NCBI GenBank assembly: GCA_964017045.1 | Contig: OZ024796.1 | Coordinates: 21,289,510 to 21,353,509, forward strand | DNA: 64,000 nt | Direction of reading: 5' to 3' | Source of the DNA: Omphiscola glabra | Taxonomy: Eukaryota; Mollusca; Gastropoda; Lymnaeidae | The notes under the pieces: generated by a model | Told to the model about the DNA's origin: nothing | Databases searched by the model: none | What the model saw: the letters and a program-made list of their open reading frames with translations, nothing else | Program-made: the position numbers and the translations under genes | Shown here: one piece after another, positions 24,327-36,905 of the stretch | Numbering within the stretch: position 1 is the stretch's first letter | Layout: every line of letters begins with the position of its first letter

Positions 24327-24442
24327 ATTAGACATCTTAACATTGCGTCCTAGACATCTTAACATTGCGTCCTAGACATCTTAACATTGCGTCCTAGACA
24401 TCTTAACATTGCGTCCTAGACATCTTAACATTGCGTCCCCCA
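24327..24442. repeat. Minisatellite, 22-bp unit, 5 copies
   Basis: The unit is gacatcttaacattgcgtcc plus ta. Confidence 0.95.
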
Positions 24443-24759
24443 AGACACGTCATGTTTTTATTACAACCCAGTTCAAGCGATAATTTAAACAAAATAATTA
24501 CTTCACCCTACCAATCAGGCATTGCAAAATGATGAATTTAAAAATCTTAAAAATCTCTTTCTGACTTTAGAGACAATTTGTTAACGTGGTTTTATAATGT
24601 TCTCGAAGCTCGTGAAACGTGTGTGGGAGGAGGTTTGTGGAATAACATTATGTTACGAAGTAAAATGTGCGCAATGAGTTGGGGACTTGACCAGGTTACG
24701 CTGAGTGCCGACGTTACTGATGTAATTCACTTTGGTAACGGGTCAAAAAGATGTGTTGC

Positions 24760-25030
24760 ATGGTATGCACACCATCCTAGCAGGTTGGACTGAGTAACAC
24801 ACCCCCTCCCGAGATGTCACAAGGTGATACACATTTTCTTAGGAGGTTGGATTTAGCGCCCCCCCCCCTTTTTTCCGTGACGTCACGTGGTATTCACACC
24901 ATCCTAGCGGGTTGGTTTGAGCACCCCCCTCCCCGTGATGCCACGTGGTATTCACACCATCCTAGCAGGGTGGGCTTAGCGCCACCCCCTCTCAACCCCC
25001 GGTGATGCCAAGTGTGTAAGCACACGATAT
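24760..25030. repeat. Degenerate ~60-bp tandem repeat
   Basis: Four imperfect units with tattcacaccatcctagc, then ggttgg and a C-rich part. Confidence 0.75.
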
Positions 25031-25298
25031 TTTGCAGGATGCAGTGAGTGCCCACCCCCCCCCCCACCACACAGTTGTCAGCAGTTGCAAATGACGTGTC
25101 AGATGTGATGACAGCGCCTGACAATTTGCACAGAGATCTCAGACCCATTAACTGCCACAAACATATCAGGTGATGACACTGTTGGTTTAATTAGAAAATA
25201 ATTATGAATTAATTGTTGTTTTTAAAGTGCCTACGTCAGGTGGGAAGATGTGAGAGATACGTAGCCCCCTTGGACATTGAGCTCAGCATTGTATGATG

Positions 25299-25436
25299 CA
25301 GTGGAGCAGGAAGCAGGAAGAGGAGCACTTTTTTTTATTCTTACGGCAGGGCCAACTGCAGACTTATCTTGCGGCTTGGGAGGGGGGGGGGTCCTCAGCC
25401 TGCCCAGGGGTAGCATTAACCATAGCTACGTCACTG
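25299..25436. mobile_element. hAT-type MITE (CAGTGGAGC...TACGTCACTG)
   Basis: 138 bp from cagtggagcaggaag to catagctacgtcactg. Flanks GTATGATG (25291-25298) and GTATAATG (25437-25444) match at 7 of 8 positions. Confidence 0.6.
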
Positions 25437-25560
25437 GTATAATGTGATCTCTTCTTTGTTCATTGGTGTCGTTGGACTGTAGCCTCATGCATAATACAGA
25501 AACGATTAGAAGTGATTGAAAAAAAATTACTAGTTACAAAAACTGTACAACTAGTTTATA

Positions 25561-25720
25561 CCGTATTTTACGGACTATAAAACGCGCGTTAATATTTAAG
25601 CAATTTAAAAAAAAGTAAAATTTTTAACATTTTTATATTAATTTCGAGTATAAGACGAACCTGAATTTCGGAAGAAATTTTTCGAAGAAAAAGGTGCGTC
25701 TTATAGTCCGTAAAATACGG
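25561..25720. mobile_element. MITE with 22-24 bp inverted ends and TA flanks
   Basis: 160 bp. The left end ccgtattttacggactataa and right end ttatagtccgtaaaatacgg are perfect inverted copies, flanked by TA on each side. This end type is widespread in animal genomes. A TA duplication would fit Tc1/mariner-like biology, but I cannot assign the family firmly. Confidence 0.75.
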
Positions 25721-25739
25721 TAATTTATAACAGTATAAA

Positions 25740-27303
25740 TACTTTATTCAGGACAGTACAGATACATTAAGTACCGGAAATTCTATCTAATATTCTCTGA
25801 TATGTATTTTGATTCTAGTGTGGTTGCTTCCATTTCACAACCGGCCCTTACCCTACCCAACATGTTTTATATTAATAGTAACTGAGTGAAAACAAAAAGA
25901 AGCTATCAAGCTGCAAGCGTCATGCGTGACGTCATGCGTGACGGTTGAACTCAGTTAAAAAGATTGAATTGTTTCGGAGGTGACTTTTACATCAATCAAT
26001 AAAGAGCCACGGGTATGGTGTATGGCTGTCTGTAGGACTATTGTTAACATGCCGACAGGTAGGGCGTAGGACTGTCTGTAGGACTATTGTTTAAAGGCCA
26101 CCATATATTTTAGAAAATAACAAGTTAACTCTTTCTTGTAACACTTGGACCCACCGGGTATTTTTTTAAAATACCCGGACCCGATGAAAAACAACTGCAC
26201 CCGTTTAGCCCTAGAATCTAATAATATGTAAAGATTTTTTAAAATAAGTTATATATATATAATAAATGTAGAATTAAAAATTCATCTATCTCGGACTATC
26301 TCAGTTAAATGATGTTGTGTTTTATTTTGGATGTCGCAGTCCTAGCGTTGCCGTAAAAAAAAACAACCTTATCGCCTTGTATGCAACAAATCTGTCGTCA
26401 GAACGATACATTTTGTAGGTGTGGGAGTGGAACTTGACAGTGCTCGGCCTTGACGGTAATCGGAAGTGGAATCAAGATGGCCGCAAGATGGTGGGGCCGT
26501 TCGGGTAGTTGAGATCGCGGTGTTAGCGGAGCATATGGGACTATGGCAGGCGTGGAACTGAAATGAACTTGTTGAGAAAATAATCGCCCGTCCTTACTTT
26601 CTCCGCAGATTTAATGTGTTTGCCATAAACAAGGAATATGACAAGGAAAGACGCGGTTAAGTTGCAACTTGCAAGGGACGAGGCATGCAGTGCCACTCGC
26701 ACCCGTAATGAGAAAGCTTATTAAGTAGACGTACCATAAACCTCCATTAAGCAATAGTCCTAGTCGCGCCACTGATGTGTGTTTGACAACGGTGGTCATT
26801 TTGACAGTTTATGTTAACTGTTAATTTTTATGTTTAATACACCACATCACATTTCAGCTTTGTATCGTACACATTTCATCAGTTTTCCTTATTGTTCATT
26901 GCGAAAATCTGAACTCGTAAAAAATTTTACGTTTGAACGTTCAATAAGAAAATGTAGTTCAAGCCATTTAAGTGAAACAAAAATTCATCACCAAATACAA
27001 CTCATTAGCTCACAATGACTCATCTAAAGAGATCAAATATTAAACCCATTTATGTTACTGAGTTGAACTTGAGGTTAAAGATTTCAATGTTAAAATAAAT
27101 AACGATAATATTTCAATATAGGGAATTATGCGTGACCGGCAAGGGTGTACGTTTTTAAACCCAATTATGTTACAGATTTTGAACTTTGGTAAACAATGAC
27201 GTGAACATCGGTTTAGAGATTACTCTTGAGAAATAGGAATTGTGTGTGTTTACCAACAGTTCTGCAGCGAGGCGAAAGCTTGTGTAATTTTAGTGAAGAT
27301 ACC
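25740..27303. other. Intergenic DNA, no gene supported
   Basis: AT-rich apart from 26440-26540, which is CpG-richer and has two aagatgg motifs (caagatggccgcaagatggt) like YY1 sites often found at metazoan 5' ends. No exon can be tied to it. Confidence 0.35.
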
Positions 27304-27311
27304 AATTAATC

Positions 27312-27517
27312 CAGTGGTTCTCAACCTTCATAATGCCGCGACCCCTTAATACAGTTCCTCGTGTTGTGGCGACCCCCAACCACTAAATTGTTTTCGTTGC
27401 CATTTCACAACTGTTGAGTATATGTGTTTTCCGATGGTCTTAGGCGACCCCCCCCTCCCCGGGGAAAGGGTCATTCGACCCCCAAATGGGTTGCGACCCA
27501 CAGGCTGAGAACAGCTG
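27312..27517. mobile_element. hAT MITE (CAGTGGTTCTCAACC type)
   Basis: 206 bp from CAGTGGTTCTCAACCTTC to GGCTGAGAACAGCTG, with GCGACCCC/GGGTTGCGACCC sub-termini typical of Charlie-like hAT elements. Perfect 8-bp target duplication AATTAATC at 27304-27311 and 27518-27525. Confidence 0.92.
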
Positions 27518-27667
27518 AATTAATCAAATACGTTACTGCTGCAGATAATTAAACGGTGATCTGTATTTTATTTTAATTATAAGGACATTTTTCGGAAATA
27601 TGTTTTCTTTGTAGTTGACGAGCGTGAAAAACGGTTGGCCAGACCTCTTTTATTTTGAATAAAATAA

Positions 27668-27830
27668 ATGTCTCAAAATCAAATTACCACTATTAGAAAC
27701 TTAAATATATTATATACATAGATACAAAATCAAATTACCACTATTAGAAACTTAAATATATTATATACATAGATACAAAATCAAATTACCACTATTAGAA
27801 ACTTAAATATATTATATACATAGATACTTC
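27668..27830. repeat. Tandem repeat, ~56-bp unit, 3 copies
   Basis: Units start tcaaattaccactattagaa and run through taaatatattatatacatag. Nearly identical copies. Confidence 0.9.
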
Positions 27831-28084
27831 TTTAAACTTTTGGAAACTTTTCTTTAATATATCCTAAACGAGGGGTTGAGATAAGTGATAATTTAACACA
27901 AAATATTGGAGGACACAAAGATCAAAATCCGATTCAGTTACATAGGTAAAAAATGTTTTTCCCAGATGTGGAGACTAAGCAAAAGCAGGAATTATCTCAC
28001 TATGCCTTACATTATTACCCGGGTAACACCGGGTAGCACCGGGTCTTATTTTCTAGATTCAAATGAAGTTTTATATTCGTTGGA

Positions 28085-28185
28085 TAATTTATTCATCTGT
28101 TTCGAGGTGATGATGATGAGGATGATCGATTACTTATATAGCGCTTGTCTCCGTGTTATTCTAGTATGCTCAAAGCACTCACAGA
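28085..28185 (-). mobile_element. LINE L2-like 3' end fragment
   Basis: The sequence gattacttatatagcgc...tatgctcaaagcactcac is the reverse complement of the classic L2/CR1-like 3' tail (AAAGCGCT, TTGAGCAT, GCGCTATATAA). No coding part remains. Confidence 0.45.
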
Positions 28186-28189
28186 TGAA

Positions 28190-29512
28190 CTTGTTCATTA
28201 ATTCGAATATATGTGTTGTTACGTACCATTATGGCCGTGAAGATTTAATTTGTGTTAAGATTTGACTCGCAGATTAAACAAGACGCCACAAAGGACTGAG
28301 AAAGAACGGCATGTACAGAAGACGATACCAAAGCTGGTGATGCTAATAATAGTTAATTTAATTTTACAACTGCATTTCTATTTCCACACAAACACAAATT
28401 TAGGCAAAGAAGCAAAAAAAAAAAAAATAACAAAAAGAATAAAAAAGTTTGAAAAAAAGGTACACTCCTCAAAATGCAAAATACTAATTTACACACAAAT
28501 AATTATACAACGTCTCGTATAGCAAAAACATATCCCCCGTTCTCTTTGAATGTCTTAAAGCTAAGAAAGCAGGCAGCCTGTTCTAGTACAGAAATTCTAG
28601 CAATTGCATCACCAAATGGCATTCTTTAGAATAAATAGATCGCATTCGAATGTAAACAATCTTTTTCCCCAGCCAAGGGAGGGGTGGGTATGGGATGACA
28701 CATTCACTCGGTGACGTCAATGGCAAGGCCATGACTATAGCGGGTGACAAGCGGTGGTTAACAATAACTCACAAGAGTGACAACACTTAAGTGGTGACGT
28801 ATTGATGCAGATCATGTCACAACATCTGTCACAGCCACCAATCCCCAATCTTCCTGTTCTGCACGCCCCCTTGACAGTGAAGTTGCTTGAGTTTGTGATG
28901 CCCGCGTCCTTGATTTTTGCCGCTATTAATTTGTAAAAATCATAATGCCAACATTGGCGAAAGAATACACATAAAATAAGCTATATAATAAAGTATATGA
29001 AAGGGACCAAAAATACCGCCACCAATCCCGAGGCCCACCACCCCTTCATACCCCCCTCTTTCTTCCCACGACTGTGCCCCAGGGCAACATTGAAATCTAT
29101 CCGGAAGAACGCCGAGAATTAACACAAAAATATATATTTTTTTAATATAGAAATTTTACTTTGTAATATTAAAAAAATAATTCAACAATTTGTTTAAATG
29201 CCTATATATTTAAGTATACACATGGTTTAGATTGACTATCACGTTTAATTGATTATATATGTTGGAGCTAGTTGGACTATAACGTTTAATTGATTACATG
29301 TATGGTTCGCGGAATGCTGCAGAGCTGAAGTTCGGCACAGAGGTGAGCCTCAGTTGGACGTCCAGATTTTCAGGATCTTTGTTGATTTACCTGTTATGCA
29401 AATATGTCTAGTTCAAGTTCTGTAAGGAAAGTGACAAAAAGCTGTGCACCTTTCCTACATAAAAGTCGTGCGTTTAACAGGAGTGCAGTCACATTTTCAT
29501 CGCAGCTAAACA
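28190..29512. other. Intergenic AT-rich DNA, no gene seen
   Basis: Short frames only; none is recognisable. Confidence 0.5.
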
Positions 29513-29549
29513 ATGCAGGATGTTCTTACTTTAATTAAACAACCCATAA

Positions 29550-29985
29550 AAAAAACAAATACAAAAGTTTTTCGTTTAAATCTTTCATATGCATTTATGA
29601 TATTTTATATTAAAATTCGAATGTCCCACCCGCTCTTACACCGCAGATTTATTTCACCAACTATTTCGGAGAAGCAAAAGAAAATATTACGCACCAAACA
29701 AGCTTGCGATATTTTGTTAAAAGAATCTCATTTAGCGCAGTTATCGGGAATTTTATTTCATGAAATCAGTGGCATCATATTGCCTTCATCTTCTCCTTGG
29801 GGAACGCGAAAACTGCTTTTTTGGGGGTGGGATGGGACTGAAAATTTGACAGAATGTGTTGTCATCGGCAGCGAGTCTATGTGCCAAGTTTCAGTTCGAT
29901 ACGTTGACGGGACATGGATCAATTAGCCGTCCAAAATTTTGTCATAAACTCACAAAAACGAAGTTAACTTAAAGGATTTAGTTTT
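29550..29985 (+). mobile_element. ~430-bp interspersed repeat, copy 1
   Basis: Shares cacccgctcttacaccgcag, tatttcaccaactatttc, acttgcgatattttgt and ctatgtgccaagtttcagtt with copies at 34535 and 42668. The end aaggattta is inverted at the start of copy 2 (taaatccttta), hinting at short inverted termini. A 137-residue frame (29513-29926) runs through this copy but is broken in the others, so it is not taken as a gene. Confidence 0.75.
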
Positions 29986-29989
29986 TTCT

Positions 29990-31000
29990 TAAATGTTGTT
30001 CCCCGGGTGGACACGGAATAACAAATCTCTGATGCATAAATAGCTTATGTCTTCCGGCAACTGTTGTGCTTCTCACGCAACGTCCAAGAATGTGAGAGTC
30101 TTTTTAAATCGGCGCTTAACTCTACAAGGCCGTTTATCGGTTTGTCTGTTTGTCTTTGATAAGATTACTGGGAGGTGTTAAGCTCTAGCGGGAGGTTTGG
30201 GGGCGCGAGCTGTTGTTCAACATGGCCGTGGCACGAGACGGGCTTGTTTAAAAAAATAGAATTAAAAATTTACAATACAAAAGATAGAGTGAGGGGGGGA
30301 AAAATAACAGTTAAAAGAGCAAACTATCCAGGAAGGGAAAAAAGGAACGAATCTAAAAATGTAAAGTCAAATCAATCAGCAATTTAAGATGCAATTTTAG
30401 AAGAAATGTGAGAGAAAGATGGTGCTGGGAAATTGGGTGGGGGTGGTTGGTGCTGGTTGTCTTGCTAGAAGCTTCTCTTACGTTCCTTGGCGTAATTGAA
30501 TGATAGCCATTTGATTAGATTATCTGTAGACAATGTCAGAGCCGTATTCTTAAGCAGTGACACAGTATAAAAATACCTTAATTCCCCCCCCCCCACCATT
30601 TTTTTTTACCAAGGTACCAAATGTGACCTCTGTTTGTCTCAGTTAGTGAACAAGTGTCCTGCAAACGACCTCCACAGCGACTGTCTTAGGCTTTTAGGCG
30701 TCTGTAAGTTCCTAGGCATAAGTCGATTTAAGAACACAAAACTCAGGCCCCCCCGGATCCTCGGATTTGTGTAGTGGTGAGACCAGAGCCGTCGCGGGGG
30801 CCCTGCAACTCCTGCAGCTGCAGGAAAGGGGGTGGGGGCTCGGATGTTTAAGGGGCCCAAACGTGATATGAGGGGGGGGGGAAGTAAAACTAGACTATCG
30901 TCTTTGAATACTAGGACACAAAAACTACGTGGAAAAAAAAAAGGGGGGGGGGGGGGCTCTAAAAATCATTATCCGTTTCTGGTTGAAGCGGGAAATAGGG
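29990..31000. other. Intergenic DNA with G/C tracts, no gene seen
   Basis: C tract at about 30586-30594 and G tracts at about 30866-30875 and 30943-30956. A GC-rich piece at 30784-30860 (cagagccgtcgcgggggccc) may be a transposon end. Confidence 0.4.
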
Positions 31001-31017
31001 TGGAACCTAGTAACGGT

Positions 31018-31194
31018 CAGGGGCGTATCTAGGGTTAGCGCCGTACGGGGCGGGTCAAATTTTTTTCTGTGAACAAAACTCTGGAGATGGCCGAAAACAC
31101 CCCCACCCCCTTTTTTAATTAAATATATATATAGAAAAAAAGTAACAACTTGGGCGGACCGACCCCCCTCCACCCACACTTCCCACGCCAATGA
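31018..31194. mobile_element. hAT-type MITE interrupting a minus-strand open frame
   Basis: From caggggcgtatctaggg to tcccacgccaatg, flanked by TAACGGT at 31011-31017 and 31196-31202. On the minus strand an open frame runs to this insertion and stays open on the other side once the element and one repeat copy are ignored. Confidence 0.6.
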
Positions 31195-31466
31195 TTAACG
31201 GTTTCTGGTTTGTCGAAATGAAACTTCGCCAATACCTCAATTATGTTTCTTATCTGTCTCATACAAGTGTGGACGAGTACATCTGCTTTTGAACCCAATT
31301 TGCTCAAAATAACGTCATAAGAACGAGCTAATTGAGGGGCACAGACCTTAAAGCCCCAGACGCATGATGCTTTTAATCCGTAACGAATCCGTCCATCTTT
31401 TGTCTTGCTTTTGTCCTTGCGATATCCATGCACGATGTGCCACTTATAAATGAACAGTTCTATTTT
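31195..31466 (-). pseudogene. Possible protein-coding remnant
   Basis: A minus-strand frame open from a stop at 31469 to the MITE at 31194, about 88 residues, with KSKTKDGRIRYGLKASCVWG, SYDVILSKLGSKADVLVHT and RQIRNIIEVLAKFHFDKPET. Composition is protein-like and not low-complexity, but no family is recognised. The frame has no good start. Splice signals are weak (TAG before the first codon). It may be an exon of an unknown gene, a transposon relic, or chance. Confidence 0.25.
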
Positions 31467-31469
31467 TTA

Positions 31470-32623
31470 GCAAAGGGGATTTCCCGCTCTCGAAATAATT
31501 TAGTACATTATAATCTTGCGCTAAATCAAATTTCCTCACTGTAGTTTCAGAGTTAACGGTAGCATACCGTAAAACACGTACGTAAATAATGTAGTGATTT
31601 TTACTTATTTAAAAATTATTTAAATATCATATTATGAAATCTCAATGAAATCTTCTATTAAGTTCAGCGCACCCGTTTTTTTTCAAAACTTTAATTCTTA
31701 ACTAAGCCTAGTCGTAAATATGTCATTAATTGAAGGGTATGTCAATTATTTGTTTAAAAAAATCAAAATAACTTTTATGAAAGTCACACTTTGATACAAT
31801 TTGATATTCGTTGATTTGTTTCAGTTGAAATGCCCGTGCATATTTTTAAATATTTTTTAAAACACGGTAAGGATTAAAATTAGTTATTTTCAAGAATGGT
31901 AAGTTGACAAAATTATTTTTAAAAAATGAGAATGAACATTTGGTTTCTTTTGATTTCTTTTTTTTTTTTTTTTTTCAATTCAAGTTAAAAAAAATTTTTT
32001 TTTCAAATGCGTCAAATTGTATCATCCACTGTCTAGGTCATTAAGTATGCGTACTTACCGTCACCAACAGCTGACTGGCGATAATTCTCGTTACTGTCCT
32101 CACAAGTGAGCACGCTTCACACCCGGCCTGAGCAGAAAACAAACCAGACGTGAGTGGCTCGTGCTCTCAGCCTTTCTTTAATCCCGCATCTCGCACAAGT
32201 CGCCCAATTTTCGCCCTCGCCACGCCCCCCCCCCGGTACCATAACAAAACAAGAGCGCCCCTTCACATTCTCTCCCAGCCCTGTCAATGTTATTTTAAAT
32301 TCTGCCCTCTCACTGGCATCAGGAACGGCAGCAGTCTTAATGTTAATGCCGTCTCATTGCCGGCCAAGATAGTTTGTCCATTATTCAACAATTGCAGGTA
32401 CAACATTGCCATTTGCCGAAAAATCAGGGATGTAAAGGGGGGGGGGGGGTTTGGGGGTGGGGCGCTTTGCATCATTGTATCATTGTAGAAGTTGATGTCA
32501 AATTGAAGATATTTACTAAAGGCTTGACACAATTAGCCCAGAAACAATTAGAATAGGCACAATTTGACGAGTCACAATTAGAATAGACAGAATTAGACCA
32601 GACACAGTTAGATTAGATACATT
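31470..32623. other. AT-rich intergenic DNA, no gene seen
   Basis: Long A/T tracts (about 31960-32005). G tract at about 32437-32449. Nothing recognisable. Confidence 0.5.
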
Positions 32624-32930
32624 TAGCTCCAGTTCACACGATCGAATTTTCGATCATGCATTTGATGCAATTCGTGTATGAAGCCTTGTCGCAACTTTCA
32701 AATTACTATTTGATCTAATTCCTATTTTTGTCCAAAAAAAAAAAAAAAAAAAAAAAGAAGCCACGCACAAAATTGTGTGTTCATATAAAAATTTGAAGCG
32801 AAATTTGAAGCTAATTTGATCGTGTGAACTGACGCTAGGACCAGACACAATTGTAAACGACCCAATTAGACTAGACATATTTAAACTAGACACAATTCGA
32901 CTAGATACAATTAGATACACAACTAAATTT
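32540..32930. repeat. Degenerate repeat (aattagaatagacac type), split by an element
   Basis: Imperfect 14-15 bp units resume after the inverted-repeat element. Confidence 0.55.
32624..32837. mobile_element. Inverted-repeat MITE (cagttcacacgatc ends)
   Basis: About 214 bp. Left end ccagttcacacgatcgaatt and right end aatttgatcgtgtgaactg are inverted copies. A long A-homopolymer (about 32735-32755) lies inside. The ends resemble those of 1991-2118 (acgatcaaatt). Confidence 0.65.
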
Positions 32931-33129
32931 CTAACTATTTACCCAACTAATTACCCAATTATTTACTTAAATTATTTACCCAATGTTTTACCTATTTACC
33001 CACGGATTGGTGCCATTGAAATGGGTTAATTTAACCATTTAAATTAGCCATTCAACCATTAGGTAAAATACACCCGACCTCCCCCACCTCACCCCCTAAT
33101 TTTGCTGAATGTGTGAGTCAATGTGCGTT

Positions 33130-33352
33130 TAACACGTGGACGTGTGGATATTGTTTGGGGTATATAGCAGCCATACCGAATGTGTGTTTTACGTGTGGGT
33201 GTTGTTTGGGGTAGTTAGCAGCCATACCGGATGTGTGTTTTATGTGTGGGTATTGTTTGGGGTATATAGCAGCCATACCGGATGTGTGTTTTATGTGTGG
33301 GTATTGTTTGGGCTATTTAGTAGCCATACAGAATGTGTGTTTTAGGTGTGGC
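33130..33352. repeat. Minisatellite, 51-bp unit, 4 copies
   Basis: The unit contains attgtttggggtatatagca, gccatacc and tgtgtgttt. The period is 17 codons, giving a false 69-residue frame. Confidence 0.9.
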
Positions 33353-33784
33353 TATTGTCTTGACCAGGAGCAGCTCTCAGTTACCAAAACTCAGCCTACC
33401 ACCGGGTTCTAGACACACAAGCAAAGTAGCGTCTTGTTCCGACGGTCTCCTCCTATCCCAGTCTCCATACAAAAAAAATATGACTTTTTTACAAACGAGC
33501 AGCCCCAAATGTGCTTGACAAGAAAACGCTAACCATTTTGTTTAGACAGTGCATTGATTGTCGTTTTCCTTTAATTTTTTACCAACGCGCCCTTCTATCC
33601 CATGAGATATATTTCTAGATCAGTCCATGACCTTTCATAAAATTCTATTTAAAAAAAAAAAAACAATAAATATAAACGTGAACAAAATACGCCCCGTAGA
33701 TGCGCACTAAGTAAAGACTACGTTCAGCAGATAAGACGAACAGGATCTTCCGTATCACAAACCACTTACAGAAAGAGACGTCCC

Positions 33785-34035
33785 CAACAAGGAACTTGCT
33801 GGTACATCTTGGTACTTTCTGGTCGGCGATGGTAGATGTGAGCAGGCACGGACAGTCAGTCCAATGTCGGAGCTTGCTGGTACATCTCGGCACTTTCCGG
33901 TCGGCGAGGGTAGATGTGAGCAGGCACGGACAGTCAGTCCAATGTCGGTGGCAGCATTTGTAGGGTTGGCACGGACAGTCAGTTCAATGTCGGTGGCAGC
34001 ATTTGCAGGGTTGGCACGGGACGATGGTCAAATGC
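33785..34035. repeat. Complex tandem repeat (~75 and ~55 bp units)
   Basis: Two units with ggtagatgtgagcaggcacg, then shorter units with gcacggacagtcagtc and aatgtcggtggcagcatttg. Confidence 0.85.
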
Positions 34036-34534
34036 CGAGGGCGTCAGACACTTGTCGGCACTCATTTTAGCGATAATAACAGGACTCCACAATTATTCTG
34101 AGCTCGGTACAGTTTCTTATTCATTATACACGATGTCTAAGTACCTTTTGTAGTATGATTCATACATATTATGTATGTTTCCATATTCTATTACTTTACC
34201 AATCATGTCATGTTATTTTCTATACGTCAAACATTCATGGAAAAGAAGACGAAAGTTACACCGCCTCTATCCACCCCAGGACATTCAGGTGTTGATGACG
34301 TCACTCTGTTGATTTAAAAAAAAAACAACCTTTTTACATTATTTTATTGTCATAAAATAGATTCTACAGTCATAGTCGAACAAATTCTCCTTCTCCTGAC
34401 ATGACTCCAAACATTTGTGCGATTCCAACTCTGGCTAAGCTGCCAGACTCTCAAACCCAAAGTCTTGGGAAACAGACGCAGAATTACCGTTTCTTTTTTA
34501 ACTAACTGAACATGAATCAACTCTTAAACAAAGT

Positions 34535-34955
34535 TTTTTCGTATAAATCCTTTATAAGCATTTCAATTTTTTTTAAAATTTTGTATCTACGTGTATTTTC
34601 AAATGCCCCACCCGCTTTTACATCGCAGATTTTTTTAAACAACTATTTCAGAAAAGCAAGCTAAGATATTACTCACCAAACACACTTGCGATATTTTGTA
34701 AAAATAATCTCATTTAGCGCAGCTATCGGGGATTTTATTTCTTGAAATCAGGGGCATCCTTGAAACACGCTAAAAAAAAAAACACCTGACTTTTGGAGGT
34801 TGTGGTGTGTGGCTCAAAATTTGATAGATGTGTTGTCATCAGCAGCGAGTCTATGTGCCAAGTTTCAGCTCGATAGGTTGATGGGAAGTGGGTCAGTTAG
34901 CTGTCTGAAGATTTTAACCAGCCACGAACAAAATCGAAGTGAATAAAAAGTTTTT
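34535..34955 (+). mobile_element. ~430-bp interspersed repeat, copy 2
   Basis: Same order of blocks as copy 1: cacccgcttttacatcgcag, acttgcgatattttgt, cagcgagtctatgtgccaag, gatgggaagtgggtcagtta. Diverged by indels and point changes. Confidence 0.75.
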
Positions 34956-35089
34956 TTTTTTTTAAAACAAGCTTATACTGTAAAACCATTCCATTTATTG
35001 TGTAGCGTCGTTCCACCTGCAAGATGTCAACAGTTACATTTCACTGCCAACAAACAACGCCTACTTATAAAGGATTGCATTTGCCTCCA

Positions 35090-35620
35090 ACTTTAGGAGA
35101 AATAGCTTACAACAATAGGAGCAATAGCTTACAACTATCGGAGAAATAGCTTACAACTATCGGAGAAATAGCTTACAACTATCGGAGAAATAGCTTACAA
35201 CTATAGGAGCAATAGCTTACAACTATAGGAGAAATAGCTTACAACTATAGGAGAAATAGCTTACAACTATAGGAGAAATAGCTTACAACTATAGGAGAAA
35301 TAGCTTACAGCAATAGGAGCAATAGCTTACAACTATCGGGGAAATAGCTTACAACAATAGGAGCAATAGCTTACAACAATAGGAGAAATAGCTTACAACA
35401 ATAGGAGCAATAGCTTACAACTATAGGAGAAATAGCTTACAACTATAGGAGAAATAGCTTACAACTATAGGAGAAATAGCTTACAACAATAGGAGCAATA
35501 GCTTACAACTATAGGAGAAATAGCTTACAACTATAGGAGAAATAGCTTACAGATATAGGAGAAATAGCTTACAACTATAGGAAAAACAGCTTTAAACTAT
35601 AGGAGAAATAGCTTACAATT
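35090..35620. repeat. Minisatellite, 22-bp unit, about 24 copies
   Basis: The unit contains ggagaaatagcttacaacta plus ta. gaaat/gcaat and ctata/caata/ctatc variants are interspersed. Confidence 0.97.
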
Positions 35621-35727
35621 ACAACGTCAGATCGACTTGCTTAAAACAGAAGAACTAGGCCACAACTCTTGACAATAATGAAAACAAAAATTCTTCAATG
35701 GTTTTATAATGTTTAAATATTGTGATC

Positions 35728-36655
35728 GTTGTGCACATTTGTTAAAGTAAGCAGAGTCATACATTTATGTGTGCATATTTGTTAAAGTAAGCAGAGTCAT
35801 ACATTTATATGTGCATATTTGTTAAAGTAGGCAGAGTCATACATTTATGTGTGCATATTTGTTAAAGTAAGCAGAGTCATACATTTATGTGTGCATATTT
35901 GTTAAAGTAAGCAGAGTCATACATTTATGTGTGCATATTTGTTAAAGTAAGCAGAGTCATACATTTATGTGTGCATATTTGTTAAAGTAAGCAGAGTCAT
36001 ACATTTATGTGTGCATATTTGTTAATGTAAGCAGAGTCATACATTTATGTGTGCACATTTGTTAAAGTAAGCAGAGTCATACATTTATGTGTGCATATTT
36101 GTTAAAGGAAGCAGAGTCATACATGTATGTGTGCATATTTGTTAAAGTAAGCAGAGTCATACATTTGTGTGTGCACATTTGTTAAAGTAAGCAGAGTCAT
36201 ACATGTATGTGTGCATATTTGTTAAAGGAAGCAGAGTCATACTTGTATGTGTGCATATTTGTTAAAGTAAGCAGAGTCATACATTTGTGTGTGCACATTT
36301 GTTAAAGTAAGCAGAGTCATACATGTATGTGTGCATATTTGTTAAAGTAAGCAGAGTCATACATTTATGTGTGCATATTTGTTAAAGTAAGCAGGAGTCA
36401 TACATTTATGTGTGCATATTTGTTAAAGTAAGCAGAGTCATACATTTATGTGTGCATATTTGTTAAAGTAAGCAGAGTCATACATTTATGTGTGCATATT
36501 TGTTAAAGTAAGCAGAGTCATACATTTATGTGTGCATATTTGTTAAAGTAAGCAGAGTCATACATTTATGTGTGCATATTTGTTAAAGTAAGCAGAGTCA
36601 TACATTTATGTGTGCATATTTGTTAATGTAAGCAGAGTCATGCATTTATGTGTGT
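35728..36655. repeat. Large minisatellite, 40-bp unit, about 23 copies
   Basis: The unit contains tgtgcatatttgttaaagta, then agcagagtcatacatttatg. Variants: acatttgt, acatgtat, aaaggaag, and a single-base insertion (gcaggagtc) near 36393. Highly uniform, so recently homogenised. Confidence 0.97.
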
Positions 36656-36739
36656 ACGTCAATGTTTAAGTTTTCAAGTTAGACCCGAGTGGTCGAACGT
36701 GTAAAATATTGTCGGAGTCATTTCATGTAAACCCTGTAT

Positions 36740-36905
36740 TAGAAAAGGAGTCAGCAATTCCTAATCTTGGAGTCAGTGATACCTAAATTCGAGTCAGTGA
36801 TCTTTAGTTTGTAGACAGAAATTCTTAATTTTGAGTCAGTAATACCTAAATTTGGAGTCAGTAATACCTAAATTTGGAGTCAGTAATACCTAAATTTGGA
36901 GTTCT
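36740..36905. repeat. Degenerate ~22-bp repeat
   Basis: Units with ggagtcagtaatacctaaat; the last three are near-identical. Confidence 0.85.

Noticed and set aside
29513..29926. 137-residue hypothetical protein
   Set aside because: It runs through an interspersed repeat whose other copies (34535, 42668) do not keep the frame.
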